Assembly (NCBI GenBank): GCA_963700195.1
Contig: CAVOWQ010000033.1
Location: 140,798 to 204,797 of the forward strand
Direction: 5' to 3'
Length of the DNA stretch: 64,000 nt
Origin: AP-15 sp963700195
Lineage (GTDB): Bacteria > Pseudomonadota > Alphaproteobacteria > ATCC43930 > CGMCC-115725
Shown: piece by piece, positions 7,783-17,804 of the stretch
Numbering within the stretch: position 1 is the first letter of the stretch
Layout of the letters: each line of letters opens with the position of its first letter
Position numbers and translations under genes: made by a program
Notes under the pieces: model-generated
The model's database searches: none
What the model was told of the DNA's origin: nothing
Seen by the model: only the letters and a program-made list of their open reading frames with translations

Positions 7783-9192
7783 ATGGCACAAGTCCGCCCG
7801 GCTGGCCCTTTGACAACACCGGCTGGCCACGTGCTGGGCCGCAAGCTCGACAGCATCCCGTTCAGTCCCTACCACATGATGCTGATCGCGGTGTTGGCCC
7901 TTGTCGGGTTTGTCGACGGCTACGACCTCGTGATGACCGGCTCGCTGCTCGTTCTGGCGAAGCAGCCACTGCATCTAGGTCCGTCGGAGACCCGGTTTCT
8001 CGCAATCGCGTCGACGATGATGATCTGCGTCGGCGGCTTCATCGCCTCGGCGATTTCCGACCATTACAGCCGCAAGACCATCATGCTGGTCGGCGTCGCC
8101 GGGTTAACCTTCTTCACCTTGCTTCTCACGCTGGTGCAGACAGGCGAGCAGCTGATCATCGTGCGTCTGCTGACCGGTCTCGCGGGCGGCTTTGCGGTCT
8201 TTGCCCCGTTCCCGATCGCCGCCGAGCTGATGCCGGCGCGGCATCGCCGCACCTTCAGCGCCGTCTATGAGATGGCGCTTGCCTGCTCGTTCGCCGCGCT
8301 GCCTTTCGTAGGCCGTTTGCTCGCCGACAGCCCGCACGCCTTCCGACTGATGGCGCTGCCCGGCGGGCTCGCCTTCTTCGTCATGCCCGCGCTGATCTAT
8401 TTCCTCATCCCGGAAAGCCCGCGCTGGTATTTGCGCAGAGGCCTTGCCGAGGCGGCGGTCGACACCGTCAACCGGATCATCCGTGGAGCCGGCAGCCAGG
8501 TTCCGCTCCTGGCGGTTGGAGGGCTTGGGGGCATCGGTGAGACGGCGCGCGAAGAGCTGCCGCCCTATGCGGCGTTGTTCCACCGCGGGCAACTGCGCTG
8601 GACGGCAATCGGGATTTCGAGCTATGTCTTCGCCGGCACCGCATTTTTTCTGATCTCGGTCCTGTTGCCGAAGGCTCTGGTCGATCAGGGCGGCGCCGTA
8701 ACCTTGAGCTTTGGCGTGACCTCGCTGGTATTCGCCGCGAGCATACCGGGAAAGGGGTTCACCGGTTTCTTGATGGAGATCATCGGGCGGCGCTGGACGA
8801 TCTTCTATGCCCTCGCCGGCTCGCTGCCCGGCCTTTTCCTGATGATGATGGCGCACCGCGCAGGACCCTACGCGACGGTAGTGCTGGTCACGGGCGCGCT
8901 GATGACCGGCTTTACCGCGCTGTCGGCGGCGACTGCCTTCCGGATCTACCTCTCCGAGCAATTCCCGACGGCGCTGCGCGGGCGCGGACATGCGTTTGGC
9001 GAGTTGACGGGACGAATCTTTTCGGGGGTGCTGGCGCCCTTCCTGATGGCGCCGTACACGGCCTCGCCGGCGATCTTTTTCGGCACGATATTGGTCGTTG
9101 TGACGATCGGCGCCTTCATCCCGCTGGTCTTTGGCCGCGAGACCGTGGGGCAACTCGAAACGGTCACAGAAGGAGTTCCGGCGCTGGCCTGA
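7783..9192 (+). CDS. MFS transporter, copy 2 (tandem paralogue)
   Basis: A 469-residue protein from ATG 7783, closely similar throughout to the preceding transporter: same length, same GRKLDSIPF opening, GFVDGYDLVMTG, DHYSRKTIM, PESPRWYLRRGL, FLMEIIGRRWTI and the same GRETVGQLETVTEGVPALA tail. The two clearly arose by tandem duplication and have since diverged mainly in the central loop and helices. Substrate ranges may differ. The 59-bp gap suggests one transcript. Confidence 0.88.
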   Translation: MAQVRPAGPLTTPAGHVLGRKLDSIPFSPYHMMLIAVLALVGFVDGYDLVMTGSLLVLAKQPLHLGPSETRFLAIASTMMICVGGFIASAISDHYSRKTIMLVGVAGLTFFTLLLTLVQTGEQLIIVRLLTGLAGGFAVFAPFPIAAELMPARHRRTFSAVYEMALACSFAALPFVGRLLADSPHAFRLMALPGGLAFFVMPALIYFLIPESPRWYLRRGLAEAAVDTVNRIIRGAGSQVPLLAVGGLGGIGETAREELPPYAALFHRGQLRWTAIGISSYVFAGTAFFLISVLLPKALVDQGGAVTLSFGVTSLVFAASIPGKGFTGFLMEIIGRRWTIFYALAGSLPGLFLMMMAHRAGPYATVVLVTGALMTGFTALSAATAFRIYLSEQFPTALRGRGHAFGELTGRIFSGVLAPFLMAPYTASPAIFFGTILVVVTIGAFIPLVFGRETVGQLETVTEGVPALA

Positions 9193-9394
9193 CGGGAGCG
9201 CGCACTTCAGGCCGATAGAAAAAGAAACGAGCGCCGCTCGCGCCTAAGTAACTGCCACCAGTACCACCCGAAAGCGGCCCCGTTACCGTGGCTGTGACGG
9301 ATTTTTGACCTTCCACCGGTGAGGGGACTTCAGCATTTGGCCACAATTGAGTGGCATTCATGTCGGTGATCGAAAATAGGGGGCCGATAGAGCG

Positions 9395-10447
9395 GTGACG
9401 TTATCAGAGGGGTTGGTGCCTCAGACGGATCTTGTCGAACCGCCACCCGGTGACGTGCGCAAGTCTAACCCAAGGCGGCCGCCCGAGGAGGTCGCCGAGC
9501 TGCCGCTGCTGCCGGCGCGATTCCTCGAGCCGCACGGTTTTACTTGGGGCAGTTTGGCCGCGTCCGATGGCGCAACGCTGCGCTGGGGCCATTTGCCGGC
9601 GGCCAATCCCCGCGCCGAATGCGTGATGGTCGGTGGCTTCACCGAGTGCATCGAAAAATATTTCGAGACGACGGCCGATCTCGCGGCCCGTGGCCTATCG
9701 GTGTGGTGTCTCGATTGGCGCGGGCAGGGCGGCTCCGAGCGCCCGCGGCGTTGGCCGAGCCGGCCGCGCCCGCGCCGCTACGATCGCGACGCGAATGACC
9801 TCGCGCTCTTCGCGAATAAACTGCCGCCGCCCCGTCAGCCGCGTCTGCTGATCGGCCACTCGATGGGGGGCGCAATCGCACTGGTCTGCCTGCGGCAATC
9901 CCCCGGCCTGTTCGACGCGGCGATTTTGTCGGCGCCGATGCTCGGAATCCGCACCGGGCGCATTCCGCGGCCTATCGCGCGCTGCCTCGCCAGCGCTGCG
10001 CGCGCCTCCGGCTTCGGCCTTTGCTTCGTCCCCGGAGCGGGCCCTTGGCGTCCCGATCGCATCCCCTCGCCCGAAATCAGCCGCACCACGAGCGATCCCG
10101 AACGTTGCCGCTTGCAATATGGCTGGTTTTCGGCGCGCGCCCAGTTGCGCGTCGATCAGCCGACCTATGCCTGGCTCGACGCGTCGCTTCGCCTCGTGCG
10201 GAGGATCAGTCGGCCCGAGTTTCTCCGCGAGATCCGCACACCGATCCTGCTCGCCAGCGCGGGGATAGAGGCTTTTGTCGATCCTGCGGCACACCACCGG
10301 GCGGCTAGGCTCTTGCCGGACGGCACTCTGGTTGAATTCCCGGACTCTAAGCACGAACCGTTTCTCGAGCGCGATCCGATTCGCAATCGTTGGCTCGATG
10401 CGATCGACCGGTTTGTCGGAGAGCGCATCGCAAGCCGGGCCGGATGA
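9395..10447 (+). CDS. Alpha/beta hydrolase (lysophospholipase/monoacylglycerol lipase type)
   Basis: A 350-residue protein with a GTG start at 9395. The nucleophile elbow is LLIGHSMGGAIALV (GHSMG, Ser near residue 154), preceded by the oxyanion-loop type WCLDWRGQGGSERP, as in bacterial lysophospholipase L2 and monoacylglycerol lipases. The acid is probably Asp in the strand before AAHHRAARLLPDG, and the catalytic His is in FPDSKHEPFLERD near the C-terminus. No signal peptide is visible, so it probably acts in the cytoplasm or at the membrane face on acyl esters. Its stop overlaps the next gene's ATG (ATGA), indicating translational coupling with the protease. Confidence 0.85.
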   Translation: MTLSEGLVPQTDLVEPPPGDVRKSNPRRPPEEVAELPLLPARFLEPHGFTWGSLAASDGATLRWGHLPAANPRAECVMVGGFTECIEKYFETTADLAARGLSVWCLDWRGQGGSERPRRWPSRPRPRRYDRDANDLALFANKLPPPRQPRLLIGHSMGGAIALVCLRQSPGLFDAAILSAPMLGIRTGRIPRPIARCLASAARASGFGLCFVPGAGPWRPDRIPSPEISRTTSDPERCRLQYGWFSARAQLRVDQPTYAWLDASLRLVRRISRPEFLREIRTPILLASAGIEAFVDPAAHHRAARLLPDGTLVEFPDSKHEPFLERDPIRNRWLDAIDRFVGERIASRAG

Positions 10448-11187
10448 GACATCGGCGCCGCCCGGCGTCGGTTATTGCGGCCGCGGCGCTTCTACTTGCT
10501 TCCGAGCACCTCGCTTTCGGGCACCTCGCAGCCGAGCTCCTGCCGGGTGTCGGCGTCGTCGATCGGCGTCTGGCGGTCGATGTGCGGCTTCCGCCGTGGA
10601 ATGCGATCGCGAAGGTACAGACGAATATCGCAACCCGCTGCACCGGGGCGCTGATCGGCCCCGACATTGTAATGACCGCGGCCCATTGCCTCTACAACCG
10701 CAGAACCCACGCACTCCTGCAACCCGGATCGCTGCACGTCCTCTTCGGCTACGAGGGGGGCGGTTATTTCCGGCACTCGCAGGTCAAGCGGTACGTGGTC
10801 GGCGAGGAGTTTGACGGGGCCGAACCGGCGCAACATCCGGCCTCGGATTGGGCGCGACTCAAGCTCGCCGAAGCCGTTCCACCAGAGATCGAACCGCTGA
10901 GACTGTCGAAGGAGTTTCCCGCCTCCGGAACTGCGGTCGCGCTGCCCGGCTACAATCAGGATCGAATTCATCGCCTGATGGCCGACACTTCCTGCCGAAT
11001 TACCGGGACATCCATGATTCGCGGCGAGCGGCTGCTGACCCACGACTGCTCGGCTACCCTCGGCACGAGCGGCGGCCCGTTGCTGGCCCGGCGCGGCGGT
11101 CATTGGGAGGCGGTCGGCATCAATATCGCGGTGACCGCCTCGGCGAATATTGCGCTTCCGGTGTCAGCCCTTCCGGAGGCCCGATAA
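10444..11187 (+). CDS. Trypsin-like serine protease, exported
   Basis: A 247-residue protein. ATG 10444 overlaps the hydrolase stop and is followed by a basic then hydrophobic signal-like segment (RHRRRPASVIAAAALLLAS). The catalytic triad of the S1 family is visible: His in VMTAAHCLYN, Asp in HPASDWARLKL and Ser in TLGTSGGPLL. Disulfide-capable Cys residues lie near His and in TSCRITG and THDCSATLG. The domain fills the protein and no PDZ domain is present, so it is not a DegP-type protease. It probably acts in the periplasm or outside the cell. Natural substrates are unknown. Confidence 0.85.
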   Translation: MRHRRRPASVIAAAALLLASEHLAFGHLAAELLPGVGVVDRRLAVDVRLPPWNAIAKVQTNIATRCTGALIGPDIVMTAAHCLYNRRTHALLQPGSLHVLFGYEGGGYFRHSQVKRYVVGEEFDGAEPAQHPASDWARLKLAEAVPPEIEPLRLSKEFPASGTAVALPGYNQDRIHRLMADTSCRITGTSMIRGERLLTHDCSATLGTSGGPLLARRGGHWEAVGINIAVTASANIALPVSALPEAR

Positions 11188-11210
11188 CCGCGCCCCCTCA
11201 ATTTCCCCGC

Positions 11211-11813
11211 TCAGTTTCGGGGCGCGTGTTTCGACAGGATGCGCTGCAAGGTACGGCGGTGCATCTTGAGGCGGCGGGCGGTTTCCGAGACGTTGCGGTC
11301 GCACAGCTCGAAGACCCGCTGGATGTGCTCCCAGCGCACCCGGTCGGCCGACATCGGGTCTTCGGGCGGTTCCGGCGTCCCGTCTTCCTGGGCAAGGAGG
11401 GCACGCTCGACCGCATCGGCGTCGGCCGGCTTCGGCAGATAATCGATCGCCCCGGCCTTGACCGCCGCAACCGCGGTCGCGATGTTGCCGTAGCCGGTCA
11501 GCATGACGATGCGGGCGCTTGGACGGGCTTGCTGCAATGCGCTGACGACATCGAAGCCGCGGCCGTCACCCAGCCGCATGTCGACAACGGCGAAAGCCGG
11601 CAGCTGATCGGTCGCCGCGGCGATGCCGCCGGCGACGCTGTCGGCGGTCGCGACAACAAAGCCGCGACGCTCCATTGCGCGCGCGAGCCGTTGGCAGAGC
11701 GGCGCGTCGTCGTCGACGATCAGCAACGTGCGTTCGGATTCCGGCAGCCCCTGCAGACCCGTCGAGAGCGTGTCTGTCGCGGAAGGGCGGTTCGGTCGGT
11801 CGCTAGTCTCCAT
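11211..11813 (-). CDS. regA: Redox response regulator, RegA/ActR/PrrA family
   Basis: A 200-residue regulator. The receiver domain has the acidic pocket LLIVDDDAPLC, phospho-acceptor Asp in FAVVDMRLGDG, Thr in VMLTGYG and Lys in DYLPKPAD. The C-terminal Fis-type helix-turn-helix VSETARRLKMHRRTLQRIL is the conserved RegA/ActR DNA-binding segment. In alphaproteobacteria this regulator controls respiration, photosynthesis, nitrogen and carbon fixation genes in response to quinone redox state. It overlaps the 3' end of the kinase gene by 11 bp, and its start lies inside that gene, so the pair is coupled. Confidence 0.93.
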   Translation of the reverse strand: METSDRPNRPSATDTLSTGLQGLPESERTLLIVDDDAPLCQRLARAMERRGFVVATADSVAGGIAAATDQLPAFAVVDMRLGDGRGFDVVSALQQARPSARIVMLTGYGNIATAVAAVKAGAIDYLPKPADADAVERALLAQEDGTPEPPEDPMSADRVRWEHIQRVFELCDRNVSETARRLKMHRRTLQRILSKHAPRN

Positions 11814-13185
11814 GATCTTGCCTTTGGTGCCGTCCGCGGCTCAATTCCGGCGGGCGAAGCTTATGAGGGGTCGCCGTGGCAGGACGAAGTCTCTCCACCA
11901 TCTCCAGATTGGCACGATTCCAGAAAATCGCAACATGCGCGCCGCCTTCCGGGAGATTATCGAACACCAGCCGCGCGCCGCTGCGCTCCAGCAGGCTCTG
12001 CGCAATGAAGATGCCGAGACCCATGTGATCGGCCGCACCGGCGCGCGTCGAGATGTACGGCTCGCCGAGTTTTCCGAGCAAGTGCAGCGGGAATCCCGGT
12101 CCGTCATCGGCGATCTCGACGGTGACTGTCGCCTTGTCCCAGAAAGTGGTGACGCTGACCTCGCGGCGTGCGAATTGGACCGCGTTCTGAATGAGGTTGT
12201 TGAGCCCGTGCCTGATCTCGGGGCTGCGCCGAACCTGCGGCTCTTCGGGGCCGGGCGGTCCAGCCGTCGCAAAGATCAGCTTCACCCCCTCGTGTTGATG
12301 CTGCGCTCCGGCAGTCTCGACCAGAGCCGAAATCGGGAGGCGCGTGTAGGGGGAGCCGCCGTCGTGCTCCGGCTGCCGCGCGAGCTCGGCGAGGATCCGC
12401 CGGCAGCGCTCTGATTGGCTCAACAGCAGCGCAGCGTCTTCGGCATGCGGGCTGTCCTCGGGCAGATCATGCACCAGCTCCTTTGCAACAACGGCGATTG
12501 TTGCGAGCGGGCTGCCCAGCTCGTGCGCCGCCGCTGCGGCCAGCGCGCCGACCGCCGAAATGCGCTGCTCGCGGGCGAGCGCCAGCTGCGTCGCGGCCAC
12601 CGCGTCCCGCAGCCGCCGCGCCTCCTGCGCGACGCTCCAGGTATAGCTTCCGATGAACACCGTCGCGAGCACCAGCGCCAGCCAGATCCCCAGCACCAGC
12701 TCGGGCGGAAATACCAACGGTTCGGTGCGCCAGGGCAAAGGTACGTGCCACAGTGCGAGCACGGTGATCGCCGCCACCGCGAGGATCGAGAGCGCGATCA
12801 CCGGGCGCCGCGACAGGATCGTCGCGGCGACGGTTACCGGCGCGAGGATCAGAGTTGAGAACGGGTTCTCCAGGCCGCCGGTCAGATACAGCAGGATGGC
12901 GAGCTGCAGGATGTCGTAGCCGAGGCACAGCGCGGCGTCTCTTTCGCCGAGGCGGGCCGCCGCTTGGCGCACCAGGATCAACACCACGTTCAGCAGAACC
13001 GAACCGGCGACGACCCCGAGGGCGGGGAGAAGCGGCAGCCGATACCCGAGGCCGTAGTGCACGACCAGGATGGTGAGGGCCTGTCCGGCGATCGCGACCC
13101 AGCGAATCGGCACCAGTGTACGCAGGCTGATGCGGCCAAAGCCGGTGGCTGGCTCGCTCTCGGTGATGAGACTGGTGTCGCTCAC
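11803..13185 (-). CDS. regB: Redox sensor histidine kinase, RegB/ActS/PrrB family
   Basis: A membrane kinase with about six N-terminal helices. I start it at GTG 13185 (VSDTSLITESE); the open frame runs on to 13272 but the extra residues are basic and atypical. The quinone-binding GGLENPFS lies in the third loop. The H-box is AAAAHELGSPLATI, and a Cys lies exactly 40 residues after that His in QSERCRRIL. This is the spacing of the redox-active Cys of Rhodobacter RegB. N, G1 and G2 boxes (NNLIQNAVQ, DDGPGFP, MGLGIFIAQSL) follow. The ABC exporter genes are divergent from it. In many genomes a SenC/PrrC gene sits here; it is absent. Confidence 0.92.
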   Translation of the reverse strand: MSDTSLITESEPATGFGRISLRTLVPIRWVAIAGQALTILVVHYGLGYRLPLLPALGVVAGSVLLNVVLILVRQAAARLGERDAALCLGYDILQLAILLYLTGGLENPFSTLILAPVTVAATILSRRPVIALSILAVAAITVLALWHVPLPWRTEPLVFPPELVLGIWLALVLATVFIGSYTWSVAQEARRLRDAVAATQLALAREQRISAVGALAAAAAHELGSPLATIAVVAKELVHDLPEDSPHAEDAALLLSQSERCRRILAELARQPEHDGGSPYTRLPISALVETAGAQHQHEGVKLIFATAGPPGPEEPQVRRSPEIRHGLNNLIQNAVQFARREVSVTTFWDKATVTVEIADDGPGFPLHLLGKLGEPYISTRAGAADHMGLGIFIAQSLLERSGARLVFDNLPEGGAHVAIFWNRANLEMVERLRPATATPHKLRPPELSRGRHQRQDHGD

Positions 13186-13289
13186 CTGATGACCTCGTCT
13201 GGTTTGTTCCGACGGCCGACCTCGCGGTCTGCGTTTGGGAACGCCGGCCCGTACTGGCCGAAGTCCCTGCAACGAGTAATATAGGGGCG

Positions 13290-14042
13290 ATGCTCGCGCC
13301 CGCCGTCAAAGTCGACAATCTCGTCAAACGCTATCCGACCGCCGTCGCGGTCGACGGGATCAGTTTCAGCGTCGCGCGTGGTATGACCGCGGCGTTGCTC
13401 GGTGGCAACGGTGCCGGCAAAACGACCACCCTCTCGATCCTGCTCGGACTTCTGTTACCGACTGCCGGCAGAGTGGAGGTCCTCGGCGAGGACATCCTGC
13501 GCCACCGATATCGCGTCCTCCCCCGGATGAATTTCTCCTCCCCCTTTGTCGACCTGCCGCATCGCCTGACGGTGCGCCAGAACCTGCTGATCTATGCCAG
13601 GCTCTATGGTTTGCCGGATCGGCGCGAGCGAATCGAGAACCTCGCCCGCGACTTGCAGATTTCGGCCTTTCTCGAACGCCCGGCGGGCAAGCTTTCGGCC
13701 GGGCAGAAAACCCGCGTGGCGCTCGCCAAGGCGCTGCTGAACGAGCCCGAACTGTTGCTGCTCGACGAACCCACGGCTTCCCTCGACCCGGACACCGGCG
13801 ATTGGGTGCGCCGCTATCTCGAGGAATGGCGTGCGCGCACCGGCGCGACGATCCTGATGGCCTCCCACAATATGAGCGAGGTCGAACGGCTGTGTTCCGA
13901 GGTCCTGATGATGAAGGAGGGCCATATCGTCGACCGGGGTAGCCCGCAAGAACTGATCAATCGTTATGGGCGAACCAACCTCGAAGAGGTCTTTCTGCAC
14001 ATCGCCCGCGAGCCGCGGATCGAGCTGGAAGCGGCAAAATGA
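13290..14042 (+). CDS. ABC transporter ATP-binding protein (ABC-2 exporter type)
   Basis: A 250-residue nucleotide-binding subunit with Walker A GGNGAGKTTT, Q-loop region at FSSPFVDLPHRLT, signature KLSAGQKTRVALAKALL, Walker B LLLLDEPTASLDPD and switch His in MASHNMSEVERL. It belongs to the DRA/NodI-like group that pairs with ABC-2 permeases. The permease gene overlaps its stop (ATGA at 14039-14042). The substrate is not evident. Similar ATPase plus ABC-2 permease pairs occur near PQQ-dependent alcohol oxidation genes in other proteobacteria, but here those genes are 25 kb away. Confidence 0.92.
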   Translation: MLAPAVKVDNLVKRYPTAVAVDGISFSVARGMTAALLGGNGAGKTTTLSILLGLLLPTAGRVEVLGEDILRHRYRVLPRMNFSSPFVDLPHRLTVRQNLLIYARLYGLPDRRERIENLARDLQISAFLERPAGKLSAGQKTRVALAKALLNEPELLLLDEPTASLDPDTGDWVRRYLEEWRARTGATILMASHNMSEVERLCSEVLMMKEGHIVDRGSPQELINRYGRTNLEEVFLHIAREPRIELEAAK

Positions 14043-14849
14043 GCCGCGAGTTGCGATATTCGGCGGGGCGGGTCTGGGCGATGCTGCTGCGCTATCTCTA
14101 TCTGCTGCGCAGCTCGTGGCCGCGCACCCTCGAGATGCTGTACTGGCCGACCTTGCAGATGCTGATCTGGGGGTTCATGAGCCAGTTCCTCTACAGCAAC
14201 AGCAGCTATGTCTTCCGCGCCTTCGGCGTGCTGCTCGCCGCGGTCATGCTGTGGGATGTGCTGTTCCGCGGCCAGCTCGGCTTGTCGATGTCGTTTCTCG
14301 AGGAGATGTGGGCGCGCAATCTCGGGCATCTCTTCGTCACCCCGCTGCGGCCCTATGAGTGGGTCCTGTCGCTGTTGTCGATGAGCATGATCCGCGTGCT
14401 TGCTCGGCATCCTGCCGGCGGCGTTGCTGGCAATCCCGCTCTATCACTATTCGATCTTCGCGATGGGGCTTCCGCTCCTCGCGTTCTTTGTCGCGCTGCT
14501 GATCATGGGCTGGGCATTGGGTCTGGCAATCTGCGGGCTGATCCTGCGCCAGGGCATGGGAGCGGAGGGCCTGGCCTGGACTGTTGTATTCACTTTATCG
14601 CCGCTCAGCTGCGTCTACTACCCGGTCTCCACATTGCCCGGCTGGCTTCAGCATGCCGCCTGGGCGCTGCCCTCGACCTATGTCTTCGAAGGCATGCGAA
14701 CGGTGCTGTTCACCGGCGTCTTCCGAAGCGATTACTTCTTCACCGCTTTGGTGCTCGACGCGTTCTATGTGGGGCTGGGCGCCGCTGTCTTTTTCGTCGC
14801 CTTCCATGACGCGCGCCGGCGAGGTGCGCTGCTGCAGATGGGCGAATGA
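14039..14849 (+). pseudogene. ABC-2 type permease, single frameshift near 14399
   Basis: The first frame encodes MSRELRYSAGRVWAML, then three helices through WARNLGHLFVTPLRPYEWVL and SMSMIRV. From about 14399 the reading continues in another frame with LLGILPAALLAIPLYHYSIF and the conserved TLSPLSCVYYPVSTLPGWLQ of ABC-2 permeases, ending at 14849. Removing one base in the run cgcgtgcttgct restores a continuous protein of about 269 residues. The restored protein would form the membrane half of the exporter encoded by the preceding gene. Because both parts remain well conserved, a sequencing indel is as likely as a true mutation. Confidence 0.75.
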
Positions 14850-14856
14850 AACCGGG

Positions 14857-15646
14857 CTATGCGCCTCCGCCAGGCGCGAGAACAGTGAAACCCTCTTTCT
14901 CAAAAATCGGCTTCGCGGCCGGCGAGGCGAGAAAATCGAGCAGCCGCGCCGCGCTCGGGTTCTTGCTGTCCGCGGTGAGCGCCGCCGGATAGATGATCGG
15001 CGGGTGGGTGTCCTCGGGGAACACCCCGACGATCTTGACGCGTGGATCGGCCGCCGCGTCGGTCGCATAGACGATGCCGAGCGGGGCTTCGCGGCGCGCC
15101 ACGAACAGTAACGCGGCGCGCACATTCTCTGCCGGCGCGACCGCGGACTGCACACCGTTCCAAACTCCGAGCTTTTCGAGGGCGGCCTTGCCGTACTTGC
15201 CCGCCGGGACAGAATCGGTGTCGGCCATCGCAAGGCGCCCGCCCTTGAGCAGCGCCGCCAGGTCAAAACCCGGCTTGATCTCGACGTGCACATCGCTGTC
15301 GGCCGGCGCGATCAGAACGAGCCGGTTGCCGAGCAGGTTGCGCAGGCTCGCGGGCTGGATCAGATGCCGTTGCTCCAGGTAATTCATCCAGTCCAGATCC
15401 GCCGATATGAACAGGTCGGCCGGCGCGCCGCTTTCGATCTGCTTGGCCAGCGTCGAGCTCGCCGCGTACGAAATCTTTGCAGTGTGCGCCGCCCTGCCGC
15501 TCGAACAGCTTGGCCGCTTCGTCGAGTGCATTGGTCAGGCTGGCGGCCGCGAATACGACGACATCCTGTGCGTGTGCCGCCTGACCCGCGCCGAACGCGA
15601 TCAGCGCGGTGACGAGTGCGGCGGCAAACTTCATCGGCACGCGCAT
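14857..15646 (-). pseudogene. modA: ModA-like molybdate-binding periplasmic protein, frameshifted
   Basis: Starting at ATG 15646 the first frame gives a signal peptide (MKFAAALVTALIAFGAGQAAHA) and the ModA opening VVVFAAASLTNALDEAAKLFERQGG. Near 15495 the frame changes and continues AKISYAASSTLAKQIESGAP, ADLFISADLDWMNYL, VPAGKYGKAALEKLG and a typical end FEKEGFTVLAPGGGA. The motifs are those of the molybdate/tungstate-binding subunit of the ModABC importer. No modB or modC is next to it. A ModE-type regulator and a Mop protein lie 5.7 kb away, beyond an inserted mobile element, so the mod locus appears to have been split. One base change would restore the gene. Confidence 0.8.
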
Positions 15647-15665
15647 GTGGTTTCCCCGACCGCTT

Positions 15666-16701
15666 TTATTGCGACAGTGCTTCGAATTGCTCGTCATCAA
15701 GCTCGATCCTGTAGAACCGGCGGTAAAAATCAAAATCCTGCGCCTCTGCCCGTAGATCCTCCGGGTAGACCGCCGGATAGAGCGTACGGCCCGCCCATAA
15801 AAGTCCGAGCAGCCGATTGACCGAGGGCGGCTCGTCGATCCAGCCAAACGGCAAGGCCGGCGCGAGATAAACGCGATCCTGCCTGACCGCGGGGAGGCTC
15901 GCCCATTCCGGCCCCTTCCGGCCCTTCCAAAACTCGGGATTGTTGGTGACGACAATGTCGGGGTTCCAGGCGAAAACCTGATCGCGGGTCACATGCGAGA
16001 GTTCCCCCGTGCCGGCGCCGTCGGCGACGTTGACCAAACCGACGAGGCGGAGCACGTCGCCCAGCGAGGAGGCCGCGGTTGCGGTCGTGAGCCCGTCGGC
16101 GCTGCGGGCGTAATAGACCCGGATCGGCCCTGCTTCATGCCGCGCCTGCGCCCGCTCGCGGGTGATCATGAGCAGGCGCTCGGCGGCGCCCGCGAGATCG
16201 GCCGCCCGCTCCTCGGTCCCGAGCATCCCTCCGAGCAGCCGGTAGATTTCCGGGGTGCGCTCGAGCTTCCCGTCCAACAGGAGGACGGGGATCCCGGTCG
16301 CCTCTTGCACCATCGCGGCGCGATCGGCGTAGCGAGGCGCTGTCGAGCCGTAGTCGAGGATGACGTCCGGCCGGGCGGCCTGGATCTGATCTGCTTGAAC
16401 CTTGCCGTCGCGGACGAGCGGCAGCAAGCGCTGGCAAATCGGCAAAACTCGGCCCGAGGAGGTTTTTGGCCGCCGGACCAGGCGAATGCGGCCAACCGAT
16501 CATTTTCTCCGGCGCGAGCGTGTAGAGGAGGACAGCGGCAGGCGGTCCCGCCGGCATAACCCGCTCGATCCGATCCGGGATTTCTACGGTGCGTCCCGTT
16601 GCGTCGACAACCGAGCGCGCCAACGCAGGCGTCACGAACGCCAGTAAAAGAACAGCAAGTCGCGAGAGCCACGCACTCGCAGAATTTCGAAGGCGTTGCA
16701 T
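15666..16701 (-). pseudogene. FecB/BtuF-type ABC substrate-binding protein, frameshifted
   Basis: The N-terminal frame from ATG 16701 has a signal peptide and the start of a class III binding protein (VVDATGRTVEIPDRIERVMPAG, then MIGWP). Near 16445 the frame shifts and continues with DGKVQADQIQAARPDVILDYG, RVYYARSADGL, a Trp-Asn-Pro-Asp strand and a YRIELDDEQFEAL end. These are marks of periplasmic proteins binding siderophores, cobalamin or other metal chelates. It lies 19 bp upstream of modA on the same strand, so the two look co-transcribed. No matching FecCD-type permease is in the window. The ligand is unknown; a metal or metallophore is the safe guess. Confidence 0.7.
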
Positions 16702-16720
16702 CAGGGATATATCAGTTGGG

Positions 16721-16752
16721 CGGAATTATGCGCTTGACAAAGTCACGCTAAG
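16721..16752 (+). repeat. Left terminal inverted repeat of the IS1595-type element
   Basis: Begins CGGAATTATGCGCTTGACAA and matches the complement of 21203-21234 at 29 of 32 positions. The TTGACA inside it (16734-16739) is a consensus -35 hexamer pointing toward the transposase, as is common for insertion-sequence ends. Confidence 0.8.
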
Positions 16753-16770
16753 CGCCTAGCTCATATGTAG

Positions 16771-17740
16771 AAAATCGATGGCAAGCGCGATGTTGACCTC
16801 AACAAAGTCTCCGCTCTTACCGAGGATGAGGCTCGCGAGACGATCGAGCGCATCCTTTGGCCGAATGGTGCGGTATGCCCGCATTGTGGCGCAACGGAGA
16901 ACGTGACGCGGCTTCAAGGCAAGGCGCATCGACCGGGCGTTTTCCAGTGCAACAACTGCCATGAGCAGTTCACGGTCACAGTCGGGACGATCTTCGAAGA
17001 CTCGCACATTCCGCTACGCAAATGGCTGATGGCGTTCGCGCTGCTCTGCTCCGCGAAGAAAGGCATCTCCGCACTTCAGCTACAGCGGGAACTCGAATTC
17101 GGTTCCTATCGCACGGCTTGGCACATGGCCATCGAATTCGCCACGCAATGAGCAAAGAGCCTCTAGCCGGATTGCTCAAGGGAACGGTTGAGGCGGACGA
17201 AACCTATGTCGGCGGCAAGCCGCGCAAGCCTGCCGGGCCTTCTCGGGGAACGGGTAAGCGAAATAGAAAGGGGGCCGCGGCGGCCGGAGCACCGAACATA
17301 AGACGCCGGTCGTGGCATTGGTCGAGCGCGAGGGCGGCAGATCAGAGCAGAAGCCGACGATCGACGCCAGAGCCGAGACGCTGGCACCGATCGTCCGCGC
17401 GAACGTCGATTTGAGCGCGAGACTGATGACCGACTCATGGCGAGGCTACATCACGGTCGGTCGGGAATTCGCAGGCGGTCACGAGCGGGTCGACCACGGC
17501 GCTGGCGAGTATGCTCGCGGCGAGGCGCACGTGAACACGGCGGCAAGCTTTTTCGCGCTGCTGAAGCGCGGGATCGTGGCAGCTTCATCATGTTTCACCG
17601 GAACACCTGCATCGCTATTGCGATGAATTCTCATTCCGATGGGATTATCGATCAATTTCCGACTTTCCGACCGCACTGTATCGCGATCCGTCAAACTGAG
17701 GGAAAACGGCTCAGCTATCGTCTGCCTACGAAAGGTTAGC
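16771..17740 (+). pseudogene. IS1595-family (ISXO2-like) transposase, multiply broken
   Basis: The reading begins KIDGKRDVDLNKVSALTEDE directly after ATG TAG (16765-16770), so the natural start is followed by a stop. A zinc-ribbon follows (CPHCG then CNNCHEQF), then a helix segment and PLRKWLMAF. Near 17115 the frame moves to HRIRHAMSKEPLAGLL and the DDE-type start GTVEADETYVGG, near 17300 to VALVEREGGRS and TDSWRGY, and near 17580 to HHVSPEHLHRYCDEFSFR. At least four lesions are needed to read the whole. These are the ordered blocks of IS1595 transposases, so the identity is secure and activity is excluded. Confidence 0.85.
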
Positions 17741-17804
17741 CGCATAGGCAAGTCCTAGACCCTCCGCGGCAACTTGTGGCTCAATGACGCGGCGAGGTAA
17801 CGGA

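Noticed and set aside
9193..9394. Small minus-strand frame containing a Gly/Ser-rich stretch
   Set aside because: No start with ribosome site and no family; it overlaps the second MFS gene end.
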